Assembly (NCBI RefSeq): GCF_002939885.1
Contig: NZ_MDED01000001.1
Span: forward strand, 1 to 64,000
Reading direction: 5' to 3'
Length of the DNA stretch: 64,000 bases
Source of the DNA: Xanthomonas cucurbitae
Lineage (GTDB): Bacteria; Pseudomonadota; Gammaproteobacteria; Xanthomonadales; Xanthomonadaceae
A program made the position numbers and the translations under genes. Position 1 is the stretch's first letter; each line of letters begins with the position of its first letter. This document shows positions 25,401 through 33,632 of the stretch, one piece after another. Below the pieces are notes generated by a model. The model searched no databases, was not told the origin of the DNA, and was given only the letters and a program-made list of their open reading frames with translations.

Positions 25401-25919
25401 TCAGCCGCCCAGCTTGCTCTTCAGCGAGGAGATCACCGCCACCGGCGCGGCCGCCGTGGCCGGCATGCCGCGCGGGTCCACTGCCGACACGTAGCTGCCC
25501 GCCTCGACCTTGACCACGCGCACCAGGAAGCTGGAACCCTCGTAGCTCACGTCGTAGGAGCCAAGCATCTGCGCCTTGCTGGCGATGGTCAGGCCGGGGA
25601 TATCGGCCAGCGCTGCACCCACCTTGGCGAACACCTCGTCGCGCTCGCCCGCCACGTTGAAGCCACTGTTGGCGCTCGCCGACGGCGGCGTGTTGGTGTT
25701 CTGCTGCGTGGCCGAGGCCAGGGTCGGAACCTTCATGGCACCGGAGGTGTCGGGCAGATTCAGGTCTGGCGGCACTTCCAGCGGGCGAGACTCCGGCGCC
25801 AGCGCATAATCGCCGCGCGCGCCCTTCTTGAACCAGCTGCAACCGCTCGTGGCAGCGACGGTGGCGGTCGCCAGCAACGCGAGCGACAGCACGCGGACGG
25901 GGGAAACGGAAGGACGCAT
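25401..25919 (-). CDS. BamC/NlpB-like outer-membrane lipoprotein
   Basis: Lipoprotein of 172 residues: signal with lipobox ending SGC (Cys27), then a low-complexity Ser/Thr/Asn linker to about residue 95, then one small domain ending with VISSLKSKLGG. It lies 16 bp downstream of dapA, the dapA-bamC order of E. coli, and the early LEVPPDLNLPDT segment matches the conserved BamC N-terminal stretch that contacts BamD. E. coli BamC has two helix-grip domains (344 residues); here only one short domain follows. Assignment to the Bam complex is inferred. Confidence 0.72.
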   Translation of the reverse strand: MRPSVSPVRVLSLALLATATVAATSGCSWFKKGARGDYALAPESRPLEVPPDLNLPDTSGAMKVPTLASATQQNTNTPPSASANSGFNVAGERDEVFAKVGAALADIPGLTIASKAQMLGSYDVSYEGSSFLVRVVKVEAGSYVSAVDPRGMPATAAAPVAVISSLKSKLGG

Positions 25920-25935
25920 CGATAGATCTCCTGGG

Positions 25936-26844
25936 TCAGGCCGCGAGCATTTCGCGGCTGGAAAGCGCTTCCAACGCGATGGCGTCGGCGGCAAGGCGGT
26001 CGGCGGCAGGCTGGTGCGCCGGGGAAAGTGGCAGTAGCGGCAGGCGCAGGCCATGCCCGATCCCGGCGCGCTGCAGCAGCGCCTTGACCGGGATGGGATT
26101 GGATTCGATCCCGCAGAAGCTGTGGTACTCGCGCAGGCGTGCGTCCCAGGCCAGCGCCGCTTCGCGCTGGCCGGCACGCGACAGGTCGCACAGGCGCCGA
26201 TACGCCGATGGCAAGGCGTTGGACGCCACCGAGACCAGACCATCGGCGCCGGCCAGCATCGCCTGCGCGGCACTGCCGTCGTCGCCGCTGAGTATCGCAA
26301 AGGTGGCGCTGCGCAGCGTCACCAGCGCGGCCAAGCGCTCGGATTCGCTGCGGGCTTCCTTGATGCCGACGATGTTCGGGTGACCGACCAGCTCGGCCAC
26401 CGTCTCGGGCAGCAGGTCGCAACCAGTACGACCCGGCACGTTGTACAGCACCACCGGCAACCCGCCCTGGTCGGCGACTGCCTGAAAATGCGCCTTCAAC
26501 CCCGCCTGGGTCGGCCGCACGTACGGTGGCGTGACCACCAGCGCGTACTGCGCACCCAGGGCGGCGACGCGGCGCGTCTGCACGATGGTCTTGGCGGTGC
26601 CGGACAGGCCGGTCCCGGCCAGCACCGGCACACGGCCGGCCACCTGCGCCACCGCCGCACGCAGCAGCGTGTCGTATTCGTCGTCGCTGAGGGTCGCCGC
26701 TTCGCCGGTGGAGCCGGCAACCACGATTCCCTGCACACCGCCGCGCAGTTGCTGCTCCAGCAACCGCCGCCAGGCATCCAGGTCGAGTGCGCCGTCGGGA
26801 CCGAAGGGGGTCGCCAGCGCGGTGATGATGCCGGAAAGGGACAA
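25936..26844 (-). CDS. dapA: 4-hydroxy-tetrahydrodipicolinate synthase
   Basis: Condenses pyruvate with aspartate semialdehyde at the first committed step of lysine and diaminopimelate synthesis. The 302-residue TIM barrel has [14 protein letters not shown], the catalytic Tyr in [13 protein letters not shown], the Schiff-base Lys in [11 protein letters not shown] and the [12 protein letters not shown] block. It heads a two-gene operon with the BamC-like gene and is divergent from the gcvR-like gene. Confidence 0.95.
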   Translation of the reverse strand: MSLSGIITALATPFGPDGALDLDAWRRLLEQQLRGGVQGIVVAGSTGEAATLSDDEYDTLLRAAVAQVAGRVPVLAGTGLSGTAKTIVQTRRVAALGAQYALVVTPPYVRPTQAGLKAHFQAVADQGGLPVVLYNVPGRTGCDLLPETVAELVGHPNIVGIKEARSESERLAALVTLRSATFAILSGDDGSAAQAMLAGADGLVSVASNALPSAYRRLCDLSRAGQREAALAWDARLREYHSFCGIESNPIPVKALLQRAGIGHGLRLPLLPLSPAHQPAADRLAADAIALEALSSREMLAA

Positions 26845-27002
26845 GATTCTGCTGCTCTTACGTGACAGGAGAGGCCCGCGCGAGCGCAGGTTGAGACCAG
26901 CTGCATGTTACTTGCGGCGCGAAACCACGGGCAAGTATGCTGGTCACCGCCAGGGCGCCTGCCCGGGCGGCCATTCAGCCTGATGCAACGCCGGAAGCCC
27001 CT

Positions 27003-27563
27003 TTGACCGACTCGACTCCCCGGCCTTCGCCGACCGAAAACCACCTCCTGATTAACGCCTACACGACGCATCCGGAGTCCCCCCTGTTGCCCGTCACCCG
27101 CCGCATCGCCGACAGCGGCTGCAATCTCGTCGACGCCCGCCTGGCCACGGTGGGGCGCGATGTCTCGGTCACCGCACTGGCCACCGGCTCCTGGGACTCG
27201 GTCGCCAAGCTCGAAGCCATGCTGACCCGCCTGGAACGCGAGGAAGGCCTGAAGCTGGTGTGGTACCGCACCGGCCCCAAGCAGGCGCAGTCCAACCTGC
27301 TGCCATACATCGTCGAGGTGATTGCCGCCGACAAGCCCGGCATCCTGTTCCAGCTGGCCGATTTCTTCGACCGCCAGGGCATCACCATCGAAAACCTGCA
27401 GAGCACCCGCTACCGCGCCATGCAGACCGGTGCGGAGATGTTCTCGGCGCAGGTGACCATCGGCGTGCCGGCCAACATGCACATCGCCGCCTTGCGCGAT
27501 GATTTCCTGGAATTCTGTGATCACCTCAATCTCGACGCGATCATGGACCCGATGAAGTTCTGA
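27003..27563 (+). CDS. GcvR-like tandem ACT-domain protein
   Basis: Protein of 186 residues with two ACT domains (about 14-85 and 103-178; segment YIVEVIAADKPGILFQLADF), the organisation of the glycine cleavage system repressor GcvR. GcvR proteins act by binding amino acid and a partner activator, not DNA, so the role here is a likely regulator of glycine or one-carbon genes. A TTG start at 27003 is chosen, with GGAAG 5 nt upstream; an upstream TTG/ATG-type extension to 26937 is less likely. It is divergent from dapA, as in other gammaproteobacteria. Confidence 0.78.
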   Translation: MTDSTPRPSPTENHLLINAYTTHPESPLLPVTRRIADSGCNLVDARLATVGRDVSVTALATGSWDSVAKLEAMLTRLEREEGLKLVWYRTGPKQAQSNLLPYIVEVIAADKPGILFQLADFFDRQGITIENLQSTRYRAMQTGAEMFSAQVTIGVPANMHIAALRDDFLEFCDHLNLDAIMDPMKF

Positions 27564-27577
27564 GGCAGGAGCACCCC

Positions 27578-27928
27578 ATGGCCATCGCGCTGTCCGCGCT
27601 GAAACAGATGTTCGACCACATCCGCTCGGAAACCGACTGGGATCTGGATGGCCCGCTGCGCTGGGAATATTTCTTCGCCGACCCGGCGCAACAGCCGCTG
27701 CAACGGCTCGCCGAACAATTGACCCAGGATGGCTACCGGGTCATCGACATCTTCCTCGGCGAACGCGACGAAGACGATGGCGACGACGAGCAGTCGTATT
27801 TCCTGCATGTAGACAAGCGCGAGCATCACACGCTGGAGTCGCTGAATCAGCGCAATGCGCAGTTCGATGCGCTTGCCAAACGTTTCCATGTCGCTGCTTA
27901 TGATGGGATGGACGTCGGGCCGGCCTGA
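27578..27928 (+). CDS. RraB-like (RNase E inhibitor family) protein
   Basis: A 116-residue acidic protein with the family features of RraB, the regulator of RNase E activity: an acidic run (ERDEDDGDDEQSYF), LHVDKREHHTLESLNQRN and a C-terminal AYDGMDVGPA, close to the DGWDVG of the family. It follows the GcvR-like gene by 14 bp and precedes bcp, so may be cotranscribed. The function is by family similarity; RNase E interaction is not shown here. Confidence 0.7.
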   Translation: MAIALSALKQMFDHIRSETDWDLDGPLRWEYFFADPAQQPLQRLAEQLTQDGYRVIDIFLGERDEDDGDDEQSYFLHVDKREHHTLESLNQRNAQFDALAKRFHVAAYDGMDVGPA

Positions 27929-27969
27929 TCGGCCGCCGACCACATCCTCCCTTCACAGGCCGAGCAACG

Positions 27970-28452
27970 ATGACCGACGCTGCCACCCAACTTCCTGCCG
28001 CCACCCTCGACCTGCCGCTGGCGCTGTCCGGCGGCACCCAGACCAACCTGCGCGACCATGCCGGCCAGTGGCTGGTGATCTACTTCTATCCCAAGGACAG
28101 CACCCCCGGCTGCACCACCGAAGGCCTGGACTTCAACGCACTGTTGCCGCAGTTCAAGAAAGCCGGCGCCGCCGTGCTGGGCGTCTCGCGCGATTCGGTG
28201 AAGTCGCACGACAATTTCTGCGCCAAGCAGGGGTTTGCCTTCCCGCTGGTCAGCGATGGCGACGAGGCCCTGTGCCGCGCCTTCGACGTCATTAAGGAAA
28301 AGAACATGTATGGCAAGCAGGTGCTCGGCATCGAGCGCAGCACCTTCCTGCTCTCGCCCGAGGGGCGCATCGTGCAGGAATGGCGCAAGGTCAAGGTGGC
28401 CGGCCATGCCGAGGCCGTGCTGGCCGCGTTGAAGGCGCACGCCAAACAGTGA
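27970..28452 (+). CDS. bcp: peroxiredoxin Q / bacterioferritin comigratory protein
   Basis: Reduces hydrogen peroxide and organic hydroperoxides in the cytosol using thioredoxin. The 160-residue protein has the peroxidatic Cys48 in KDSTPGCTTEG and a second Cys84 in SHDNFCAKQG; position 52, where many Prx Q proteins have the resolving Cys, is Gly. The Cys48/Cys84 arrangement is the one characterised structurally for Xanthomonas campestris BCP. It is 41 bp after the RraB-like gene. Confidence 0.94.
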   Translation: MTDAATQLPAATLDLPLALSGGTQTNLRDHAGQWLVIYFYPKDSTPGCTTEGLDFNALLPQFKKAGAAVLGVSRDSVKSHDNFCAKQGFAFPLVSDGDEALCRAFDVIKEKNMYGKQVLGIERSTFLLSPEGRIVQEWRKVKVAGHAEAVLAALKAHAKQ

Positions 28453-28534
28453 CACCCCTCGCTTCCCGCGTCCTCCATCACCCTGCCCCGGCAGGCGTGA
28501 TGGCTCGCCCCTGCTTCATCACCTGGAAGACCCA

Positions 28535-29932
28535 ATGACCCGAGGCAAGCGCATCTACGTGCTGGACACCAACGTGCTGATGCACGATCCCACCGCGCTG
28601 TTCAAGTTCGAGGAGCACGATGTCTTCCTGCCGATGCAGGTGATCGAGGAGCTGGACAACGCCAAGAAGGGCACCTCCGAAGTCAGCCGCAACGCGCGCC
28701 AGGTCAGCCGCTTCCTGGATGAGCTGCTGGAGAACACCAACGCCGAGCAGATCCAGGCCGGCATCGTGCTGAGCCACCCGCAGGGCATCCAGCTCAAGGG
28801 CCAGGCCGCGATCGGTCGGCTGTACTTCCAGATCCACCCGATCGACCCGGGCCGCACCTTCGGCGCGATGCTGCCGGACAACAAGATCCTGGCCTCGGTG
28901 CTGGCGTTGCGCGAAGAAAATCCGGAGGTGCCGGTCATCCTGGTGTCCAAGGACATCAACCTGCGCATCAAGGCCTACATCAGCGGCCTGGTCGCCGAGG
29001 ACTACCAGAACGACCGCGCGCTGGACGATTTCAGCCTGCTGTTCACCGGTGCGATCGAACTGCCGGAAGATTTCTGGCAGAAGCACAACCAGGACCTGCG
29101 CAGTTGGAACGAGCGCGGCCGCACCCACTACGAAATCGTGCCGACCGCCGACGAGGACTGGTACCCCAACCAGTACCTGTACCTGCCAGGCGAGGACGAG
29201 GTGGAACTGCGCGTGGCGCGGGTCGGCGGCGGCAAGGCCACGCTGTGCCTGGTCGATGACTTCCGCACCGCCCAGCACGCGGTCTGGGGCATCGCGGCGC
29301 GTAACCGCGAGCAGAATTTCGCGCTCAACGCCTTGATGGACCCGGAGATCGACTTCGTCACCCTGCTCGGCACCGCCGGTACCGGCAAGACGCTGCTCGC
29401 GCTCGCTGCCGGCCTGGCCCAGACGATGGACCAGCAGCGCTACCGCGAGATCATCATGACCCGCGCCACCGTCAGCGTGGGCGAGGATATCGGCTTTCTG
29501 CCCGGTACCGAAGAAGAGAAGATGACCCCGTGGATGGGCGCGCTGACCGACAACCTGGAAGTGCTCACGCATAACCAGGAAGGCGGCTCGTGGGGCCGCG
29601 CGGCCACCAACGACCTGCTCGCCAGCCGCATCAAGATCCGCTCGATGAACTTCATGCGCGGGCGCACCTTCCTGTCGCGCTATCTGATCCTGGACGAGGC
29701 ACAGAACCTCACCCCGAAGCAGATGAAGACGCTCATCACCCGCGCCGGCCCCGGCACCAAGATCGTGTGCCTGGGCAACGTCGAGCAGATCGACACGCCC
29801 TACCTCACCGAAACCACCTCGGGCCTGACCTACGCGGTAGACCGCTTCAAGGCCTGGCCGCACAGCGCGCACATCACCTTGCGCCGTGGCGAGCGCTCGC
29901 GCCTGGCCGACTTCGCCTCGGAGGTATTGTGA
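28535..29932 (+). CDS. PIN-domain PhoH family ATPase/ribonuclease (PhoH2)
   Basis: A 465-residue fusion of an N-terminal PIN nuclease (about 5-135; YVLDTNVLMHDP holds the first acidic metal ligand, further acids at VIEELDNAKK) with a C-terminal PhoH ATPase (Walker A GTAGTGKT from residue 279, Walker B YLILDEAQN). Such PhoH2 proteins are RNA helicase-nucleases, often cotranscribed with an antitoxin-like partner. No antitoxin-like gene precedes it here; instead a lipoprotein gene overlaps its stop as TGATG. Confidence 0.92.
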   Translation: MTRGKRIYVLDTNVLMHDPTALFKFEEHDVFLPMQVIEELDNAKKGTSEVSRNARQVSRFLDELLENTNAEQIQAGIVLSHPQGIQLKGQAAIGRLYFQIHPIDPGRTFGAMLPDNKILASVLALREENPEVPVILVSKDINLRIKAYISGLVAEDYQNDRALDDFSLLFTGAIELPEDFWQKHNQDLRSWNERGRTHYEIVPTADEDWYPNQYLYLPGEDEVELRVARVGGGKATLCLVDDFRTAQHAVWGIAARNREQNFALNALMDPEIDFVTLLGTAGTGKTLLALAAGLAQTMDQQRYREIIMTRATVSVGEDIGFLPGTEEEKMTPWMGALTDNLEVLTHNQEGGSWGRAATNDLLASRIKIRSMNFMRGRTFLSRYLILDEAQNLTPKQMKTLITRAGPGTKIVCLGNVEQIDTPYLTETTSGLTYAVDRFKAWPHSAHITLRRGERSRLADFASEVL

Positions 29933-30414
29933 TGCGCAGCCTGCACGGCGCGCTGGCGCTTGCGGTGATCGCACTGGCCGGCTGCGCCACCACGCAGCAG
30001 CCGTCCAGCGTGCCGACCAACCTCAAGAGCGGGCAGTCGTGGATCATCACCCGGCAGGGCATCGCCGAGCAGGTGCTGGACACCTGCTCGCGCGACAGCC
30101 CCGCCCGCCAACCCGGGCGCATCAGCGGCTATTGGGCCCCCACCCAGCAGCAGGTCGAATTGCTGGAGTCGCGCCAGGATGCGCTGACCCCGGCCATCGC
30201 CGAACCGCGCGAATACGACCGCCAGTATGTCGGCGTGGTGATCCAGGGCCAGCAGCTGATCTACATCAACGCCTTCAAGCTGCCCAATGCCCCACCGGTC
30301 AGACCGGCACGCGAGGCGATCCGGGTCTGCGACGGTGGCAGCGCGTTCTGGGGCGCGCTGTACGACCCGCAGACCGGGGCATTTTCGGAAATCGCTATCA
30401 ACGGCAGCCCCTGA
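29932..30414 (+). CDS. lipoprotein of unknown function
   Basis: The 160-residue product begins with a lipoprotein signal (ALAVIALAGC, Cys18) and lacks membrane segments. The mature part contains WIITRQGIAEQVLDTCSRDSP, YVGVVIQGQQLIYINAFKLP and a C-terminal VCDGGSAFWGALYDP; I recognise no domain. Two mature cysteines could form a disulfide. The start overlaps the phoH stop by one base, implying coupling, but no functional link is evident. Confidence 0.8.
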   Translation: MRSLHGALALAVIALAGCATTQQPSSVPTNLKSGQSWIITRQGIAEQVLDTCSRDSPARQPGRISGYWAPTQQQVELLESRQDALTPAIAEPREYDRQYVGVVIQGQQLIYINAFKLPNAPPVRPAREAIRVCDGGSAFWGALYDPQTGAFSEIAINGSP

Positions 30415-30496
30415 GGCAACCCTGCTTCACGCCAGCGGGCGCACGCGCTGCATCCGCTTCTGCACAGCCGCCGCCCGGGCAGTGCAGAATCGGCGC

Positions 30497-31306
30497 ATGA
30501 CCACGCCCAGCACGCTGTCCGCATTGACCATCGCCGGCTCCGATTCCGGCGGTGGTGCCGGTATCCAGGCCGACCTGAAGACCTTCGCCGCCCATCGCGT
30601 GCATGGCCTGTCTGCCATCGCGGCGCTGACTGCGCAAAATACCCGTGCGGTGACGGCGGTGCACATCCCGCCGATCACGTTTCTTCGGGCGCAGGTAGAG
30701 GCCTGTTTCGACGACTTCCAGATCCAGGCAGTCAAGTTGGGCATGCTGGCCAATGCCGAGGTCATCCACTGCGTGGCCGACCTGCTCCAAGCGCATCGTC
30801 CCCCGTTCGTGGTGCTGGACCCGGTGATGGTGTCCACCAGCGGCGCGCGCTTGCTCGAAGACGCCGCGCTGGACGCGCTACGCAGCCGCCTGCTGCCGCT
30901 GGCAACGCTGGTTACGCCCAATACGCCCGAAGCCGAGCTGCTCACCGGCCGCCGCATCGACGATGCCGATGCGGCCGAGCATGCCACCGCGGCCCTGCTC
31001 GACCTCGGCGCGCAGGCGGTGTTGCTCAAGGGTGGCCATCTGCATGAAGGCGCGCGCGTGGTCGATCGCTTCGACGACGGCGTCACCCAGGACGTGTTCC
31101 TGCACCCGCGCCTGCAGGTGGACGCGCACGGCACCGGCTGCAGCCTGTCGGCGGCGATCGCCGCGCAACTGTGCCAGGGCCTGTCGCTGCTCAATGCCTG
31201 CGAAGCGGGTATCGACTACGTGGCGCGCGCCATCCGCCATGGCCAGCGCCCAGGCCGTGGCCAGGTGCTGGTGCTCGACCACTTCGGTGCGGCGCCCGGC
31301 GCATGA
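30497..31306 (+). CDS. thiD: hydroxymethylpyrimidine/phosphomethylpyrimidine kinase
   Basis: Phosphorylates HMP and HMP phosphate to HMP diphosphate for thiamine synthesis. The 269-residue ribokinase-fold protein shows TIAGSDSGGGAGIQADLKT, VKLGMLANAEVI, VLDPVMVSTSG, LVTPNTPEAELL and the catalytic-Asp region DAHGTGCSLSAA. ATG 30497 gives the normal length. No TPP-riboswitch-like leader is seen. Its stop overlaps the next start as ATGA. Confidence 0.94.
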   Translation: MTTPSTLSALTIAGSDSGGGAGIQADLKTFAAHRVHGLSAIAALTAQNTRAVTAVHIPPITFLRAQVEACFDDFQIQAVKLGMLANAEVIHCVADLLQAHRPPFVVLDPVMVSTSGARLLEDAALDALRSRLLPLATLVTPNTPEAELLTGRRIDDADAAEHATAALLDLGAQAVLLKGGHLHEGARVVDRFDDGVTQDVFLHPRLQVDAHGTGCSLSAAIAAQLCQGLSLLNACEAGIDYVARAIRHGQRPGRGQVLVLDHFGAAPGA

Positions 31307-32184
31307 ACCTACACAGCGATACCTTGACTGCCAACGCAGCCGATGGACACGCCTGGCAAGTGATTCGCTGCGCGCCCGTGCAGCCGGTCGCCTCGCTGCT
31401 GTGGCTCCCGGCACTGGGCGTGGCGGCACGGCATTACCTGCCATTGGCAACAGCGCTGGCGTCCGCCGGCATCGCGGTGTATCTGCACGAATGGCGCGGC
31501 AACGGCAGCAGCACGCTGCGCCCATCGCGCCAGCATGACTGGGGCTTTCGCAGCTTGCTGGCCGACGATATTCCGGCCAGCCATGCACTGATGGCGCGGC
31601 ACGCTCCGCAGCGGCCCCACCTCGTCGGCGGTCACAGCCTGGGCGGACAACTGGCCTGCTGCCACGCCGCCTTGCAGCCGGCGCGCATCGCGCGGTTGTG
31701 GCTGGTCGCCAGCGGCTCGCCGTACTGGCGAGAGTTTCCGCGCCCCATGCGGTACGGGCTACCGTTGGCCTATCGCCTCCTGCCCTGGCTGGCGCGCGTG
31801 CAGGGCGTGCTGCACGGTCGCTCGCTGCGCTTTGCCGGCACCGAGGCACGCAGCTTGATTAGCGACTGGGCATGGGTCGGTCGCAGCAATCGCTATCGCG
31901 CCGCCGGCACCGCCTGGGACCTGGAACGCGCACTGGGTGCGCTCAGCGTGCCGATCACGGCGGTGACCTTCGCCCGCGACCACTTCGGCCCGCCCGCAGC
32001 GTTGCAGTCATTGCTGCGCAAGATGCCGCACGCACCAGTCGATGTGCAGCCGCTGGACGATGCGCAACTGGGCGTGCGCAGCGATCATTTCGCCTGGATG
32101 AAAACCCCTGACGCCGTGGCTGCGGTGCTGAAACGCACGCATTGCGCCACAGTCGATGACACTGGAATTTCACAAAGGGATTGA
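31303..32184 (+). CDS. alpha/beta-fold hydrolase
   Basis: A 293-residue cytosolic hydrolase with nucleophile elbow GGHSLGGQLA (Ser) and an oxyanion segment LPALGVAARHY; the late DHFAW supplies the candidate His. It resembles the YheT-like/serine aminopeptidase branch, but the substrate is not predictable. It overlaps thiD by 4 bp and is followed by a tRNA gene, so it ends this operon. Confidence 0.84.
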   Translation: MNLHSDTLTANAADGHAWQVIRCAPVQPVASLLWLPALGVAARHYLPLATALASAGIAVYLHEWRGNGSSTLRPSRQHDWGFRSLLADDIPASHALMARHAPQRPHLVGGHSLGGQLACCHAALQPARIARLWLVASGSPYWREFPRPMRYGLPLAYRLLPWLARVQGVLHGRSLRFAGTEARSLISDWAWVGRSNRYRAAGTAWDLERALGALSVPITAVTFARDHFGPPAALQSLLRKMPHAPVDVQPLDDAQLGVRSDHFAWMKTPDAVAAVLKRTHCATVDDTGISQRD

Positions 32185-32224
32185 CGGCCCGTGCGTGCAT
32201 CCGCATAATTCCGCTCCTGACGAG

Positions 32225-32301
32225 GCGCCCGTAGCTCAGTTGGATAGAGTACCTGGCTACGAACCAGGCGGTCGGGAGTTCGAATCTCTCCGGGCGCACC
32301 A
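32225..32301 (+). tRNA. tRNA-Arg(ACG), copy 1
   Basis: 77 nt with encoded CCA. Acceptor GCGCCCG pairs with CGGGCGC; D-loop AGCTCAGTTGGATAGAGT; anticodon loop CTACGAA; T-arm GGGAGTTCGAATCTCTC (TTCGAAT loop). Reads CGU codons (and CGC/CGA after A-to-I editing). Confidence 0.97.
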
Positions 32302-32323
32302 TCTTCAGAAGAAGTACAAAAAG

Positions 32324-32346
32324 ACAGCATTGAACCGCTGTTTTTT
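32324..32346 (+). terminator. weak hairpin after tRNA-Arg copy 1
   Basis: ACAGC pairs with GCTGT across an 8-nt loop, with six T's starting at the end of the stem. It is a short stem, so read-through into tRNA copy 2 is likely. Confidence 0.45.
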
Positions 32347-32399
32347 CAGTTAAACGTCCGCTTGCACTGCATCGGATGCGCAAGACAAACACAAGACAT

Positions 32400-32476
32400 G
32401 CGCCCGTAGCTCAGTTGGATAGAGTACCTGGCTACGAACCAGGCGGTCGGGAGTTCGAATCTCTCCGGGCGCACCA
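32400..32476 (+). tRNA. tRNA-Arg(ACG), copy 2
   Basis: Identical over all 77 nt to the copy 175 bp upstream, including the encoded CCA. The spacer between the copies shows no gene. Confidence 0.97.
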
Positions 32477-32490
32477 ATCTTGAAGAAAAC

Positions 32491-32514
32491 GACCAGCTTG
32501 CTGGTCTTTTTTTT
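32491..32514 (+). terminator. terminator of the tRNA-Arg pair
   Basis: GACCAG and CTGGTC form a stem with a 4-nt loop, followed directly by eight T's. This is a standard factor-independent terminator, 15 nt after tRNA copy 2. Confidence 0.85.
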
Positions 32515-32639
32515 GCCTGATCTCCCAGCCTGGATTGAGCGATGCCGGCAATGCGGCCGCCGATCGCGGCACCCGCGTGGATCGCATCACGGTCAGCCGT
32601 TGATCGCCACACCTCTCTCATGCAGGCGCGCGCCGGTCC

Positions 32640-33632
32640 TCATACCGTTGCACCTCGCACGTCCACGCCTGCAGCCGCCACTAGCGGCAGCAACGACGTC
32701 ACCGGATAACCGGCGGCGTGCCACGCATCCAACCCACCCCGCAATGGCCGCACATCGCGATAACCCCGCGCGCGCAGGCGCCCGGCCAGCCATGCGGCGG
32801 AGACTTCGCCCGGGCACGCGCAATAGATCACGACCGCACGTTCGCGCGGCACGTCGGCAAGGATGTGCGCAAGCTGTCGTTCGTCGGCAAACACGGCACC
32901 CGGGATCGTATAGGGCTGCAGATCGCGATAGCCGGGCGCACGAATGTCCAGCACCGTGGGGCGCTGCTGCTCATCGCCGTCCAGCAACGGCAGCAGTTCG
33001 TCCACCGCGATGCGCGCCTGCTCCAGCGACCGCAGCAAGGCATGCCGCCGCCACCAGCGCCAGCCGACATAGCCGGCCAGCAGCGCCACCAGCACCACCA
33101 CCGCACCGGACCCCAGTTCGGACAGGAATGCCAGCACGTCCTGCACCTGATCGGCGAACACCGCTCCCAGGCCCAGGCCGGCCAGCGCCCACAGCGCAGC
33201 ACCCAACGCGTCGTAGCGCAGGAAGGCCGCCAACCGCACCTGGCTGGCACCGGCCATCGGCACCGACACCATCGACAGGCCGGGCACGAACTTGGCCACC
33301 GCCAGCACGCGCACGCCCCAGCGCGAAAAAAACCGCTCGGTCTGCTTCATGCAGGTATCGCGCGACAGCGACAGGCGGCACAGCGACCGCAAGGTGCCGT
33401 TGCCGAAGCGGCGGCCGGCCAGATACCAGGCCAGGTCGCCCAGCAGGCTGGCCAGCACCGCCACGCCCCACGCCGCCAGACCGGCCAGCCAGGCATCGCT
33501 GCCGCCCGCCAGCGCGTAGCCTGCGCCCACCAGCACCAGCGTCGGCAATGCCGGCACCGGCAGCCCGAGCGACAACGCCAGCACGTTGGCGAACACCAGC
33601 GCCAATCCGTACTGTTCGATCAAGCCTTGCAT
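32640..33632 (-). CDS. DedA-family membrane protein fused to a rhodanese domain
   Basis: 330 residues: residues 1-195 are a DedA/SNARE-associated membrane domain with several hydrophobic segments and the conserved FVPGLSMVSVPMAGAS; residues about 205-320 are a cytosolic rhodanese-like domain with active-loop Cys271 in VIYCACPGEVSA and the entry motif VLDIRAPGYRD. DedA proteins are linked to lipid carrier recycling and membrane homeostasis; the rhodanese part suggests persulfide or thiol chemistry at the membrane. The start overlaps the end of the LysR-type gene by 13 bp, so the two are probably coexpressed. Confidence 0.88.
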   Translation of the reverse strand: MQGLIEQYGLALVFANVLALSLGLPVPALPTLVLVGAGYALAGGSDAWLAGLAAWGVAVLASLLGDLAWYLAGRRFGNGTLRSLCRLSLSRDTCMKQTERFFSRWGVRVLAVAKFVPGLSMVSVPMAGASQVRLAAFLRYDALGAALWALAGLGLGAVFADQVQDVLAFLSELGSGAVVVLVALLAGYVGWRWWRRHALLRSLEQARIAVDELLPLLDGDEQQRPTVLDIRAPGYRDLQPYTIPGAVFADERQLAHILADVPRERAVVIYCACPGEVSAAWLAGRLRARGYRDVRPLRGGLDAWHAAGYPVTSLLPLVAAAGVDVRGATV

